From: Nomia melanderi
Taxonomy: Eukaryota > Arthropoda > Insecta > Hymenoptera > Halictidae
DNA: 64,000 nt
Reading direction: 5' to 3'
Assembly (NCBI RefSeq): GCF_051020985.1
Contig: NC_135003.1
Coordinates: 8,177,501-8,241,500, forward strand
In this document: piece after piece, positions 28,801-43,800 of the stretch
How positions within the stretch are numbered: position 1 is the first letter of the stretch
How the letters are laid out: every line of letters starts with the position of its first letter
The notes under the pieces: generated by a model
Databases searched by the model: none
The model's input: only the letters and a program-made list of their open reading frames with translations
What the model was told of the DNA's origin: nothing
Program-made: the position numbers and the translations under genes

Positions 28801-31800
28801 AAAAAGATAGAAACAAGTAAAATTTATCAAATGAGTTTCACCACGAATGTCAGACCACGCCCAAACCAAATGATATCATTTAATGAATCATCGATATTCG
28901 TGACAATTTTACTTCAAAATCCACCATTTATTATAAACCATATATTTCTTATAAAATTTCTAATTGATGTCATTATCAAATTACAAATAAGTACTAAGTT
29001 GTGCTTTTTTCATATTTTTAGTTTTATTGTTGCTTATTATAATAGACATAATAATAATCAACTTTTTTGTTTGTAAAATATAAAAATGTGTATAAAATAA
29101 TAGAATAAAAGTTACAATGATATTTAATAACATTTTTACCTTATATTCAATTAAGTAAAAGGTACCAGGAAAAAATGTTCTGTTCGACATCAGCTTCCCT
29201 GAACCATTTTACGAAAACGTGATCTTGCATAAAGATCAGCAATCCGGTAATGACAATGTAAATGGCGAGATTCATTATGAAAAAGCAGCTGTTTTAAAAC
29301 TCGACCCTGATATGTGCATCGATAAAAGGCATTACAGCAAATAAATTAATATTCCTCTGATGCAAATTAGGGAATGTTCAAGCACCGTCCAAAAAAAAAA
29401 AAATACAAGTAGTGTACGCCATTATCATTAAAATTATATAACGTGGCTGCGTTCCTCGTTGTGTATGCATAAAATTCTAATGGAACTTATGAACTAATTA
29501 ATTAACTGTTGTAACAACGAAAAAATTCCACTCGGGAACAAAATTAACAACGAATGAAAATGATAATGTAAAAAGATATATAGAAGAGATAGAAAAATGT
29601 GTACTAATACGTGTGTACGGATGAAAAAGTTATGAAGACGAGAACGGATTTGCTGAAGAAACTCGGTAATTTGAGGTGAAATGTAGGTTAATTGCGTAGT
29701 TAGCTACTTTTCTCATTTACAAAATGAACAGCTAATTTACGAACGCGACGAAAGATACGTACGCGGGAAATATATGTGTAATTTGGCAAAGACAAAGGCT
29801 GAACCACAAAATGTTTGTTTCGCCATTAACAATAAAATATTAAAACACCGACGGGGAACGACTACAAAAATATTCCATTCACTGCGCTTATATGTTCACG
29901 TTTTTAATAAGATGTTCTCGTCAGTAATGATAAAATTGCTCGTTCCGAATGCAGATGGCACAATTATACTCACATTTCTTTTAACAAATAAAAGAAAATG
30001 GAATTATGAAACGATTGTACTAAGATTGAGGAAGCATACTTTCAATTATCTATTAAAATAGGAAAAGTATTTCAACGTAAAATAGAAATAATACTGTACT
30101 AGTATTTTTTGGTTTAGGTTATCTGATGTAAATTCATACAAGCCTGAAACATACAATAGAAAAACATTTTGTACGAGGAACGTCAAGATATTTTAAGCAA
30201 ATTAATATCTCACCATTAGATATTGCAATAAATCGAGAAAGGAAACAAGAAGTATTACCAGGGGAAATTAAGATCAGTCCAGGAAATCCATTTAAATTAC
30301 TTACTTCGAGAAGCAAAAAATTGTAATAGGAAACTGGCACTCTCATACTTCTTTGATTTCATGTATTTTAATCAATTAGTAAGTACGATTCTCATAAAAC
30401 AATTAATACGAATCGGACTTTATAAATCTCTCCGAATTAAAAATAATTAGCAATAGTTACGTAAGGTGTGTGAGTTTAGAAGAAAATCTAACGAGTGCGG
30501 TCGCAAAAGCAGATTCTAGTAATTACTGTAATCGTGAACGCGAAACCGTACAACAACTTTCACAATAGGTAGATAAATTGGCCAAGTTTCGTATACAAGA
30601 TTTGACAAAAAGTTGGACTATTCTACGTGCAAATCGTTTACCATTAATTCTACAAATAATTATATAAGATTACGTTGAAATACTTTTCTGTCTTTTTCTC
30701 TCTAACACCACTGAAATATTTTTTTCAATTTCCATCTCTTTCGCGGTGAACGTCTTTTTAACGCCCTTTAAAGACAAGGAAAAGGAAGAACTAAGGCATT
30801 AGGTGAAACGACTTCACGTTCCTCTCGTAGACACCGGCTTGGAACATTCTGCATTCAAGGAAATGTATTTTCTAAAAGTTTCATTCAAATAGCTTTAAAA
30901 CTGACAAAAATGACAAAATTTTAAAATATAGCTTGGATATTAATATAATCAATTTTATAATACAATTGAAGTACTGAGAATCATAATATAAATTATGCGA
31001 CACGTGTTCCTCGGAATACTAAATTTCATCTAAGTTATCAGGGAAAACTAAACAAATTTTCCTTTGCTGGGCACATGATGTTCAGAGATTGATCTATCTT
31101 TAAAATATCATTGTAACATTAAATATACTTTTCCCAGCGATCGGAACAATAATGAAGTGTATCGGTACCAAGCAGAAATAATTTAGTAATTTTGTAAAAA
31201 AGACTGTGAGAAGGGAGAGGGATGATTGCAGAATTGAAAGACGTTTGTTTGCAACGTCAACACGTCGGAGTCCTAGCGAGAGCAGGGATGGCCGGGTTAC
31301 AGAAGACTGACACTGTCCAGACGCAGTGTCCTTGGGCAGCGTCGCCAATACCGTCAAGTGGCTTGCATACGTTGGGGTTGCACCGAGGGAAGTGTACTCG
31401 AGGCGAGGACGCTTTCCCTGGTCAACTTTCCCCGGGGGAAAAAACAATGATCTCGCATAGGTGGGGGTTGATCCTTCCCGAGGTACATTGTGGCGTTGCT
31501 TCGGTTACGGACTTCGATTGGAACATTCGCATGAATAGAAAAATGCGTCTCATATAAGCAATCTCCAAATTACTTCCTCGCACAAGTAAAAATATAATAA
31601 TTCGCTTATACACGTGTATCTTTATTACATCGAGTTGTGTGCATCTTGTACAGTTATTATTCTTTTTATTATTGTTGGAAGGATGGTCGAGTGATTAATG
31701 CGTTTCGGTTTATTCGTTTTAAATTACTGATAGCTAAGGAGGTTAGTAGAATGCTGCAGCAAATGAAGATTGTAGAAATGAAAGAAATGATCGATGGATT

Positions 31801-34800
31801 TGATGGATGAAGCAGAGTTTAATGCAGTAAGTATTTTATGATTAGAGATACAACACAAAGTACATATACAGTCCATATAAAAAAATATACAATACAAATG
31901 AGGATATTCAAAGCTTAACGTACCAGTATTGAACAGAATTTTATTCGGATATTACTATGTAAATGAAGCAATCGATTAAAAAAAATTCATTTGATTAATC
32001 ATCTCATGTAAAGATTTGAAGCAGTCCGAATAATGTTCAACTTCGGTTCGTGCTCACAATAAATAATATACAAATAACAGGAATAAACAGAATAACAAAC
32101 TACGAACAGATACATAAAACAGATCCTTTTTGATATCGCACAAACGTAAGTGAAATTCAAATTCAATTGTTACAAAAAAGGAAGTCAGCTGTTCACAAAG
32201 TTTATCACGAATTCTTTTACTTTTTTTTTTGTATCCTTCCTACAAAATCAGCATTCTTCTCTCACCGGTTACAAAGCCTATACAGTAACTCTTCAAAGGA
32301 TTCGTAAATTTTCGAACGGGTCGATTCGAATGTTTCGAAGCGGAGGATCGTTTTTTACCAGATAACGACCCCTTTTGTACCTGTCCCTGACTTCGTCACG
32401 CGCGTACCATCCGACATGGACAGAAAGCGAGACGCATCGATGTTGAACACCAACGACAAGCTCATCGAACAACTCGCGAAGCATCAAAGCGGACAGATTG
32501 ACATGTATCCTTCTGTCAACTTCTAACGATATATGACAGTATTTCTATTTCAAATATTATACTTATGAAACCTTCAGAAATAAATTAGTAGAATTCTTTT
32601 GGTGAAAATGAAGCTAATGAGCTTGAGTTTGTTCGAAATTGGCTAAAACCTTTATTTCAATTTTTTTCAAACATTTCTATAGGTAAATATTTAAATTTGT
32701 AAAATAACAGAGTAGAATCTCAATGTTATTAGAGAAATTAGAACAAAATATACTAAGCAATAAAGAAATTTTTGTAGTGTATTGATAACTGGTACAGACA
32801 CGATGTCCGCCATTTTGAAGTTGCGAACGTCTAGTGCAGTCCACTGAACTGACGATCGAGTGATTTGTTGAAATACTATCTTCCCTTCATTTGTGAGCCT
32901 CGACCACTACGGTCATTAGCGAAATTTGCAGAAATGAGGATGATATAAAGTACGATCTCTTCAAGAATAAAATACTCGAATCCCTTGAAGCTGTATCAAT
33001 ACTCGTTTTCAGTAAAATCATTTGCGCGATTGAAAGCCAAGCCACACAATAGGATCACCTCCTCTCTCTCAACTAACATTGCTTGAATTTTTTAAAGCTT
33101 TTCCTGTAAGATTGAAAACCTATTGTCCCTTCTCGTCCTTAAATATCAGCCTTAACAATTCCAATATAACCCCCGTCACGAACGACGGAAATGACACAGA
33201 TCTGTGATCGGCAGTTTCATATGTACCAACTCAATCAAATTTAATGATCTTCAGCCGCTGCGGTAGACAAGCTACACAGACTCTGATTTCCTACGAACGG
33301 CTTTCTTCGATTCTGAAGTTCATAATGCTAAAAAATTATACAATCCCTCATACACGAAATAAATTTGAAATACGAATTAATTTTGATTAAAAATTGTATC
33401 ATTATAACAATTTAACGTTCTGCATAATTATCTTTATCTTATTTTTAATGTTATCTACTGTTATCTTATTTTTTAATGTGAAAAGAAGGTAAAAAAAACA
33501 GTAAGTATGTAAAACTAAGAAAACAGACATAAATCTGAATAAACAGCATTTAAGAATTTGAAAAACATAAAGAAAATTCGAGCGAGCATGAAATTTCGTT
33601 ACGTATATATATATGTTGTACATTACGCAAACATTTTGTATGTAATACAAAGGATACATCCTAAGGGAGCCTGATTTGGTACCAATAGCAAGGAGCCTTT
33701 GAACTGGATCGAATGCCACTGCCGTCGGCTGATGCGGGAAGCCATGTCTGAATGTCTGAAACATAAAGGCATTTGTTTCATTTCATCTTTCCCGCTTTAG
33801 TCAGCTGAAAGTCTATTCAACTCCAGAAGGGCTACAGAACAAACAACGTGAAGTGAAAGATAGCATTGTTCCTGTAGCTTTTCAATGCGGATATATTTAG
33901 CCGCATCTATATGACAATTTCAATGCTGCTAATTCCATTCTTCCCCGGCTTTTTTTATATGCTATATACGATTTCAACCCAGCGATCTCTTTTTTCTCTC
34001 TATTTCTGAATTTTTCCTACGTTCAAAACTATTTACCTTACTCTCCATTTATTTGCGCCTGTAAACACGGATCACGCGTAATCGTGAAATAATGTGAACA
34101 TTATTGTCGTCACCATTTACGACGTTCGATTTACGACGATTTATTATTCATTCACGACATACACCGCCGATCGGTGGATGTTAATCTTCTTTTCTCAATT
34201 TACATAATTTCGCAGCGTTATGTATTTGTATCTAAATTTATGAACTGTATGCTCATGACTAATGAACGCTAGTATTTACACATTAAATATACATATGCTA
34301 ACGCGATATGAACTCGAAATTTTATAGCTGACCATGCGCAATGGATGGGTATCTGTTCACATGAAATATTCATATAGTCCTTTGGCGACGTATCTCGTCA
34401 TCGATGTGTTATAGTGGAATATTAAACGCGAGAATTATCGTTATTTGTCTAGAATAAGTTAAAATATAAAAGTATGTTTATTATGCAGCTGAAAACAGTA
34501 AAGTAATTGCGAAGTCATTGCTTTCATTGACTAAAAGTGGAAAGGATAAGGGATGCACACGAGATATGTTAAGTATTACAATTTTTAACAAAATATTTAT
34601 TCAAAAAATTTCAATTGTTTATGTCTGACATTCTAATTGTTCTGAATAACAGTAAATTTAGTATATTGTCCAACGAATAAACATAGCACAAAAGAAATCA
34701 AAGGGAACAATCGCTCTATGTACTTTTTGTTTCAAACAGTTTTCCAATATAAACAGTATCCTACTCTTTTCAGGCATTTTTCGCAACTTTAAGACAAGTT

Positions 34801-37800
34801 ATATTACAATGTCGTTTCATTATACATTATTGATTGCTTGACGTGGTTCCGAGTTGAAACGGAACGCTAAAATTAAATTACGCTTCATTCATAATTCATA
34901 TTCATAAAATGGAAACAAACAGTGGGACTAAAGCGAACTTTTAAGTCACTTTGGTTAAACAAGGCGGCAACTGCGGCAGATTTTATAGAGTTATAAGCAA
35001 AACAGTTAATGTAATTCGTCTACGGAATACGAATACGTTCTAAAATATTTTAATAGAACTTTAATAGAGTTTATTTTAATGGAATAATGTTTAAAACTTG
35101 TAATGATCATTTCAAATAAAAATGAACAAACATCAAAATTATTAATTCTTTAAATTTCAAAATATAATACCATTTTTCTGGTATTATAATTAAACTTTAA
35201 ACTAAACATAGACTTACAAATAATACAAATTTCTTTTTTCTACTAAATTATTAAATACAACGATCCTAATAAATACAACCACGAATGAAATCATAAATCA
35301 AGAGATTAAAAATAACAAGTAGATATCAAACAATTTCTCAATATATTTCCGAAAGCTCAGTAATAGCACAAAATCTGCAAGTGAACAAAGAAACTATTCC
35401 GAAGAAAGTCTACCGTGAATAAGGAATGTCAATCACTTTTGTACAATGAAAAAATTTCAGAAACTTTTTGTGTCTCCATTGTTCTGCAATGTATTTCTCC
35501 CCATCCGTCTCATTTTATCTTCAAGCTATTCTAATTCCTCTCCGTTAACCTCTCTCGTTTCGTCAATCTGCTTCAGTGAAGCTACACGTTCTCCATTTCC
35601 TTTATATCACCTTTATTCTTCCCAGCCTATCTTCTCGCCCTAGTTTCACACATGTCCTCGTGTCTCATACTCGCGGCACATCCTGCAACCTTCTTCTTTT
35701 ATCCCGTTCGGTCCAACGTTTCACACCTTTCTCATCTTATTTTTTAACTTATAGCCCGATATCCAAGCTATCCTATCACACTTCCATGTCACTTCAAATA
35801 TTTAAGTACTAGCAGCTGTTCGAATGTCCGTACTCTACCTATTATATTGGCAACCGTTCCCGAACGCCCCTTGAATTCGACAGCCAACACACCCACGCCA
35901 TCCTGTTCGTTATCCTTTCTTTCATCCACTTCATTGTACAACTGTCTTTTTATTTTTTAGCCTTATTATTCCTCTTTCCGTTTCCGTAACTTGTTAACCT
36001 TTTACATTACACCCGGACTCCAACTAATTTTTATCTCTTTTTCTTCATTTTTCTTGTTTTCTATTTTTTTTATCGATTTAAATATCTTGCTCTATTGAAG
36101 GATAATGTTTGTGATTTATTTCAATATAAGTTTGAAAAAATAGATATAGATTTAATATTCTTCTTTATGTAACAAACATGTTTATCGGCGTAGCAAATTT
36201 GTACGTAATTTTGTTTCCCATCGGCTGATTCAGCTGAGAAAAATGTTGCTAACGAAGTTCAACGCGGATTTAATATTTTTCCTTGTGTAACAAAATATTC
36301 GTTGAAGTAGCGAGCTTGTCTTTAATTCCTATTTTCATCAATTAATCGCAAAAAGTACTTTAGTTTTCCATAATCACAAAAGTGAAGAAAATTAAAGGGG
36401 TGCATGTTGCCAGGCATGTTGTTCAAAGACGTTTCAATTAGTATGAAATTATATATTTCTGTTTTAGTACATAATTTTATAACATGTATAAATATACAAA
36501 TAAAATATTTTTATGAATCAGTTTATAGAAATTACAAATAAATAGAAGCTTATATTTATCGCTTAGAATTTCATTAGATTAAAAACAGTGTAAATTAGTT
36601 ATTAAATTTCACAATCTTGTTATTTTATTATATTTTATGGATCCGCATCACGAGGCTTTAGATAGGCTTACGTATAATATAAGTAGATATGTATATGTAT
36701 ACACAAGGCGGGCTGTAAATCGCGATACAAGTGGGGTGAGAGAGATTCTATACCTCAAAATAGGTCGACATGATAGAATAACTTTTTGTCGTACGAAACT
36801 TCATGCTCCAGAAAAGTGAATTTGAGACTTCCTAAATCATTTTTACACAGCAATACGTTCCATCATTTTAACCCACATATTTATATGTATTTTTGAAAAG
36901 ATGTCCCTCTTGAAAATGTTGACAATATATTCAACTATTGCATACAAAATAGAACAATTTTTGAAACATTAAAACACTGAATTAAGTTTGCCTTTTTAAA
37001 TCTATCAGTTTGACTCGCCCATGAAAAATTGTTATACGTTGATTAGCACATTCCCAAAATATTGCATTGTCAATGTACGTGGGTCTGTAAGTAACAAAGA
37101 ATAATGCAGAAGAGGAAATGCAGTTAACAAGAGCTCATTAATGAACAATATCTTTCATATTCCCTTCCGCATACTTTCCGGAGTTGATAGATTAGCATTA
37201 ATTGTTACCGTTGCGCGGTGCATGTATTTCCTTAGAAATAAGTTCGAAATACTTTAATTAAACAACAATATTGTAGACCCTTAGTAAAACATTTATCTCT
37301 AGAAACTTGTAATTTTCAGGTTCGTATATCATTTAATAATACGCTTTACAAATTATGTGAATAGAACATTATCTTATCGGATTTATGGTTATCTTTAGAC
37401 ATTTATCTACACATTATTCGAACATGAAGGATTTCCTTCTACATTACTCCTTTGCTTGGCTCGAAATTAATTGACTTTCTATCTTAACTTCTGCACGTGT
37501 AAACTTTGGAATTCTCAGAGTAATCTCGTGAGTAATCCCGATGCCAAATTTAAAGAAGGTACCGAATTGGACATTAATAGGATTTGCTGCAAACTTTAAA
37601 TGAAATAATTCAGTAAAGTAAACAGTAAAGTAAATATAAAAATTTCATTCTGCTGTATGTTATTTGAATGTTTTACTTCTATTTCAAAGATATGTAAAAT
37701 ATAATCTTTAAAATTCAAAGATATCTGTTAATTTACTTAAAATGGTTAACTAGAATTTGTTAAATTACTTCGACATGAATTTCAAGTTATTTTTGAGGTA

Positions 37801-40800
37801 AAAGTGGTATACTTGTATCTCTATGTAAAAAAGCTTTTTTCAGCAATTACGAAATTGTTTTTAGTTTTAATATTTCATGGATCTTTCGTTATTTAATTTT
37901 TTAATAGATTTTTCGCGAGTTTAGCGAAAAAGCCAATTTGTGCTCATCATTTACTGTGAAGTTTTTAATATATTCAAACTTCCTTCCTTCTCATGTACAT
38001 TTCGCGTCAGTTGTTACCAACAATATTCTATTATATTGAGATCAGGAGATTTCACTGGCCACTCGAAAACACTTATTTCTTATTGATCGGACTAGTTTTC
38101 CACACACTGCACAGTGCACGTACGTTCGTACTGCCTACCCGGGACATAAAATTTTCAACGGCGATTTACGTTGCGGATTTATTTATTCTCGAATCCATAC
38201 ATTCTTAAACTCTCAAATGGAGTGTTTACGTGGTTCAGGAGATATTTACATTATTGAAAATTACGGTTTTTAAATATACAATTTTTAAGCATATAAACAA
38301 TTACATGTATCTTTTAAAAAGTTCTAAAGTTTTATTATTAGCAAACGTTAATCAAAGTTCTTCTTAGATTAAGAAATTCCATAAAGAAACTGTTCTACCA
38401 CTTTTGTTAAGAAAAAATAATTTATTCCGCAAAATGAATCATATGTTCATTATAAACGAAACAACCTGCATATTATTATTACAAAATATCTTAATGTACT
38501 ATCACGTTAAAAATTGAACAGAGTTCAAAATATTTTACCAAAAAGATCTGATGCTACGCCATCTAATCTTCTTCGCAAAATTAAATCATAAATCATTTAT
38601 CAATTAAATCATCACGTTTATTACAAATATTTCCGACACATTCTTAATGCGTGCGGAATGCAAATCCACGAAAAAGTGACGTAGAAATATTACGCCAGCG
38701 AAAGAGAAAAAAGTATAAAAGCTTTTATGTTCTTTTCAAACGTTGTACATGAATTAAAAAAATAGGGAGAGGGGAGGGAAGAAAGGAAGAAAGAAAAGGT
38801 CCACGGAAATTAGAAAGTATTATGTACACAAAGAGGTAAAAGAGGATACAGAGGGAAAAAATTTTTTAGTATAAAGCCAGGCTTTGGATTAATTTGACAC
38901 CCTGGAAGGCAGATACATGTTAAAATCGATTTTGATGCAGTACCCGGTGCCTTCCCGCTGGTTGTGAAAACTGCCCTCGTTCCATTTCGGCGTAACAGGG
39001 AAGTAGGTTAAAATACAACGATACGAAACTTACGAACACCGCCTGCTTTATTGTATGCCCGATTTCATCTTACCAAAGTCTCCGGTCAATTTCCGACATT
39101 TCCGTGCTACGGTCTTACAGGCTGTGTAGATATCAAACTTTAGTATCCATTCAGCCCGTACCAATCGACACACTGCAGAACTACTATACAATAATGTAAC
39201 GCCGGGTCAGGAGGGAAGGGAATAAGATCTAGATTCTTATCTCTCCACAAACGTTTCACGAGTTCCAAAATGTGCAACGACGGCTAACCCTCCGGGTCTC
39301 TCCATCGCTTCTCTTTCGACGAGAGTGGACTTTTATTCTTCGTACGTGATAGATGGGAATTTCTTGTAATTAACTGAACCCTCTGTTTGTCGTTCTTAAA
39401 AATAATGCATGACTCATAGTATTCTTGGCAAAAAGTTCTCGATCAAATAGGTAAATTGATCTAAAGAGATTTCACTAAAGAGAAATTACTAAAATTACTA
39501 AATTAAGAAATAATAGTAATGGCAATTTTGTTAATGTCTACGGTTGTAGAACTTGCGGGACATACTTTTGACATATCAAAATATTCAATTATGCAGAACG
39601 AAATTCGGGTGTATTATTCAGTACGTAAGATGATTCCCTTAACGGAGCAAGAAAATTGAATATTACACTTTATCAGCCTTTGTAAACGAGTTTATCCTGG
39701 GATATTTTGAACAAAGTAGAATAATACGTTTCTTCCTCGAAAACAGCGTAATCTTATTCGCAATATTCAATATTTAAGTTGAGAATATTCCGTTTCGTGC
39801 TGTATGGGATTTGTACATGATGCATCGGACAAGGATATTACATATTTCATGTGGGTAATGGATTTCACTGATTCTTGTGATACAAATTGTAAAACCTCCC
39901 TTTCCTTGTTTTTCTAGTTCGATCATTTAATAACGTTGGTATCGAATATTTAATATTTATAATTATTTATTTTTGCTAAATGGTGAGGAGAGAAAGTTCT
40001 ATATTTTAAATTCATTTAATACAGTACTTCAGAAATTTACTAATACACAATTTATGATATGTAATATACATTTTGGTTATTTAATAATAAATTGTTCCGA
40101 CAGACGTCCAAAGAAGTGGTTCAAACGGCAGAGAGGTTAAAAGAACCGAGTAAAGATGTCTGAGGGAGATGTCAAGGAGCTGGTTAAAACACAGCTTCAG
40201 TGTCAACGAGCATTGTCTACAAGCGTCACGTTCAGATGTCAAGGAGTTGGTTGAGGCTACCTCAAAGAGTTACCTAGGAGCTGGTTAAGACCTCCACGTC
40301 AGATTTCTAGGAAATCAGCTCTAATCTCCATATATGAAGTTTTATTAAACATGTATAAGGTTCCAATACCATAACGTAACACTGAAGTTTCATTCGTGTA
40401 AAAGCTAATATTAAAAGGAGAATATACTCTAAGTACATGTAAACTCGTATTTCCAGAAACAGTGACAAATGTCTGAGATCATCGTATGTTTTCACTGATT
40501 TTCCAATTTAATAACAAAACTTGTTTCAATCCCTCATAACTACGTTCTATAAGCGGTAGGATTTAAATTGAATGAAATATTATATGTTTTTACTAAATAA
40601 ATTTATTTGGACATTTTTTAATTAATTCTTTTATAATTTAATTAATTGAATCATTTAAAACGCCACTGTGAGTACAATATATTTATACTTTAGTAATTGT
40701 GAAAGAGATTTACGATTATATGTGTCGCATCTGAATTGCTTCAAAGTTCGTAGGAAAATGGTAACAGCGAAAAACAAGAATGATATCATTTAAACCATAG

Positions 40801-43800
40801 AGGGTAAACGCTCATTGTAGTTGTTCTAACTAAAACTAACAGAATTAAAAACGTCTGAGGGCCCGCTGCTCCCCTCCAGCCCGCCTAAGGCTTGTTTCGT
40901 TTGACGGGAAGGGGCGCAGCAACCCTCTGGCGTAGGAGATGTTGACAACTCGGCAACCTTGCGGTCTTTTCTGGTGTTCCGCTCCTCCCGAAATTGCTGT
41001 TTCAAAACCTCAGATTTATAAATACATTACAGATATTTATATGAATATAAATCTTTAGGAATAAATGCCGAAAATTCAGTAGACAGAAGTTTGGTTTTTT
41101 GATTGAAAATCTCATCAAAATTGGAACAAAATAAAAATGTTTAAACTGCAGACTTCGAAATTTAATGCATATTGTAAAACATTCAAAAATTTTTAAAAAG
41201 TATTGATAGCACGTGCATACTGTGATAGAGATGCTTTTATAATTACCTGTAAAATATTTAATAAAACTGCATATTCACGTTTAAGAAAATCCTCAAAGAA
41301 CATATTACGTTACCATTTTTCACCCCGTTGTAATATTCATATTCGTTTCATTTCCAGAACAACGATATTTCTATTTCTTCTGACATGCATTCGAGAAGAG
41401 TGAAACGTCATTAAAATCGTCGATGGCCACTGCGAATGATCCTTATAAGAAGATATGGAAACGCGTCGAAATAAGCGGTAATAAACGCGCAGGATATATG
41501 ACGAGACACATAAAGATAGATGGCTGGAGGTAAAATGCAGGTTATGCAAGAGGGAGAATGAGAATCTGGCACACATATGGGTCTACGAGGAATTCAAAAG
41601 TAGAGCCGGGGAGTGTGCGCGATAAAGGGAGAGAGAGGAAAAGAGAAATGGTACACGAAATATTTGAAATGAGCGAAAGAGGAAGCACGTGGAAGGATGC
41701 ATTAAGTGAGAAACTGAAGAGGGAGCCGTGCAATTATGCCAGGAAATTTAAAAGGCTACTCAAGAGCAAACGCTACTGAAATAGACTCTTGAATAATACA
41801 TGACAAAATTTTCCTACAATATCCGTAAATTCGTAACTTAAGCAAAAAGCGCTGAATGTATGAATCCATAAGCGCCACTTATAAACCGATTAAGTGCAAA
41901 ATTATTGAGTACTTTTCGTTTACAATGTTCAATCTTGAAGCTTAGGGGCTTATGTTTAGTCTGCATACCATATTTTCAAAGTATCCAATTAGATAAGTAC
42001 AAGTGTAGCTTCTCCTAATACATTAATCGGATTTCCTTTGCAATCACCTTATTCTACGTCTAAATTTACAACAATCGAAGCAAAAGCGTTGCAGCTACGC
42101 AGCGTTTGTTACAGCGCGATGTTATTAGATCGGCCAAAAATATCAAAGAAATGTCGTCTTCAGTTACAAGCCGTCTATCTATACATTTACTGCAAGCTTG
42201 GCGTAAGTCGATCCATGACTGATTACTGGGGTCGTGTACCATAATGCTTATGTGATCCTGGGTCATACGTTTCAACTTCAAATAATCCTCGATCCAAGTA
42301 ATAAAACGCGTTGCTTTATGGAAGTAAAAGAGCAAAGAAAAATGAGGATACTGAGCCAGGACGCTGACGTCTTTCTCTCGGATTGTTCACTTCGGGGATT
42401 ACACAGACAAAATTTATTTCTGGTGGCGTGTGGTCCTGTGGCTACTCTACATCTTCTTTTACGTGACACGATTTAATGATTGTTTAATAAATACCAAGAG
42501 AAATCAGATACTATCGTTAATATTGTTAGATACTTATTGTAATATTATTATAAATTTTATTACTATATGCTGTATAATATGTTACTATTCAATTTAGAAA
42601 GCTGACATCCCTTTCTATTTCGTATTTCTTTCATACCGACTAAATGCATCTTTAGGACAGTTCGATACAATTAAAAACTTTTCTTTTCAGTTTTAAACCA
42701 TGATGGAGAATATCGTACGACAATCTGTTTTGTGTTTCCCTAGCTGTACACTTAGAATCGTTGTCCTTTCGGAAGTAATAAGATTTCCAACTCTATTATA
42801 CCCCCTCATCCCCATTTAGTCCTCGGTTGAAACTTCATTCCAGCCGACGACGCAAATAATTGGATCCGCTCTCATCTGAGAATATTACGTTTTCTCCAAA
42901 ATTTCATTGGCTTGTTGTAATATTATTTCTCAAATTCACATTTCGTCTGACTATTTTTATTGACCGCGGCCGCCTTTCTGTAGCTGTGTTGCGCGTGTCT
43001 ATGCACTATGCAGCGTGTTTGCAATAATATGAACTTTGACATTCGACCGTGACGCCATCAAAATGCCAGAAAATAATACCTGCTCAGATCTGAAATTTCT
43101 AATTTTTATATTATCGATATGATTCGACACTCATAGTGAATACATTCTTATGATTGGTCTGTGTACGTTCACGCAAACCGATGTTCTCACAGATTAATTT
43201 AGGTAATTGAAAATTAATTGGAAATTTACATTCGCTATCTGCGGGCTTGTTAAGTTAAAATAAAATGAACCGATAAATTAAGCGTAATTAACTTTGTATA
43301 GGATAATATTCCTAAAAACATTATTGATTAAGAACTAAGATAATTTAATTAAACACTTTGCATCGTTAAACAAACTTTCTCTCATTTTTATTTACAAATT
43401 TTGAATCCTATCGATATCTACAATTATCAACGACAATAATTCCCTTTCTTATGACGAAATTGAATTTTTACTTTAAAAATGAAAAATGAAGAATGTTTAA
43501 AACTACAAAGACGCAAAAATTCTGTTCTACTTTGTCCTGTAAACCTGAAGTTACATATAAGATGCAGAGATTTCAAATCCACCATCTACTTTGAATAAAA
43601 AATACGGGAGCGATAACAGCAAATGCGGAGACATTTGCGAATATCCTTGTACACGAACTTTGTGAAATCCCTCGAGTACAGTAAGACATTTTTGGGCAAG
43701 TGCACGGATGTGAATCCTGAGACGGTCTTCCGGAATGTACCATCAAACGGAGGCGTGCAAAGTTTAGGGAACAACGGTTTGACCTATCTGACAAACGAAG

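Noticed and set aside
31430..31540. Weak resemblance to a U1-type snRNA (GCATAGG...GGTTGATC)
   Set aside because: The order and spacing of the conserved U1 segments do not match, and there is no 5' splice-site-pairing sequence.
31222..31557. 111-codon plus-strand frame as a gene
   Set aside because: Open on both strands because of GC content; no motif, no splice context.
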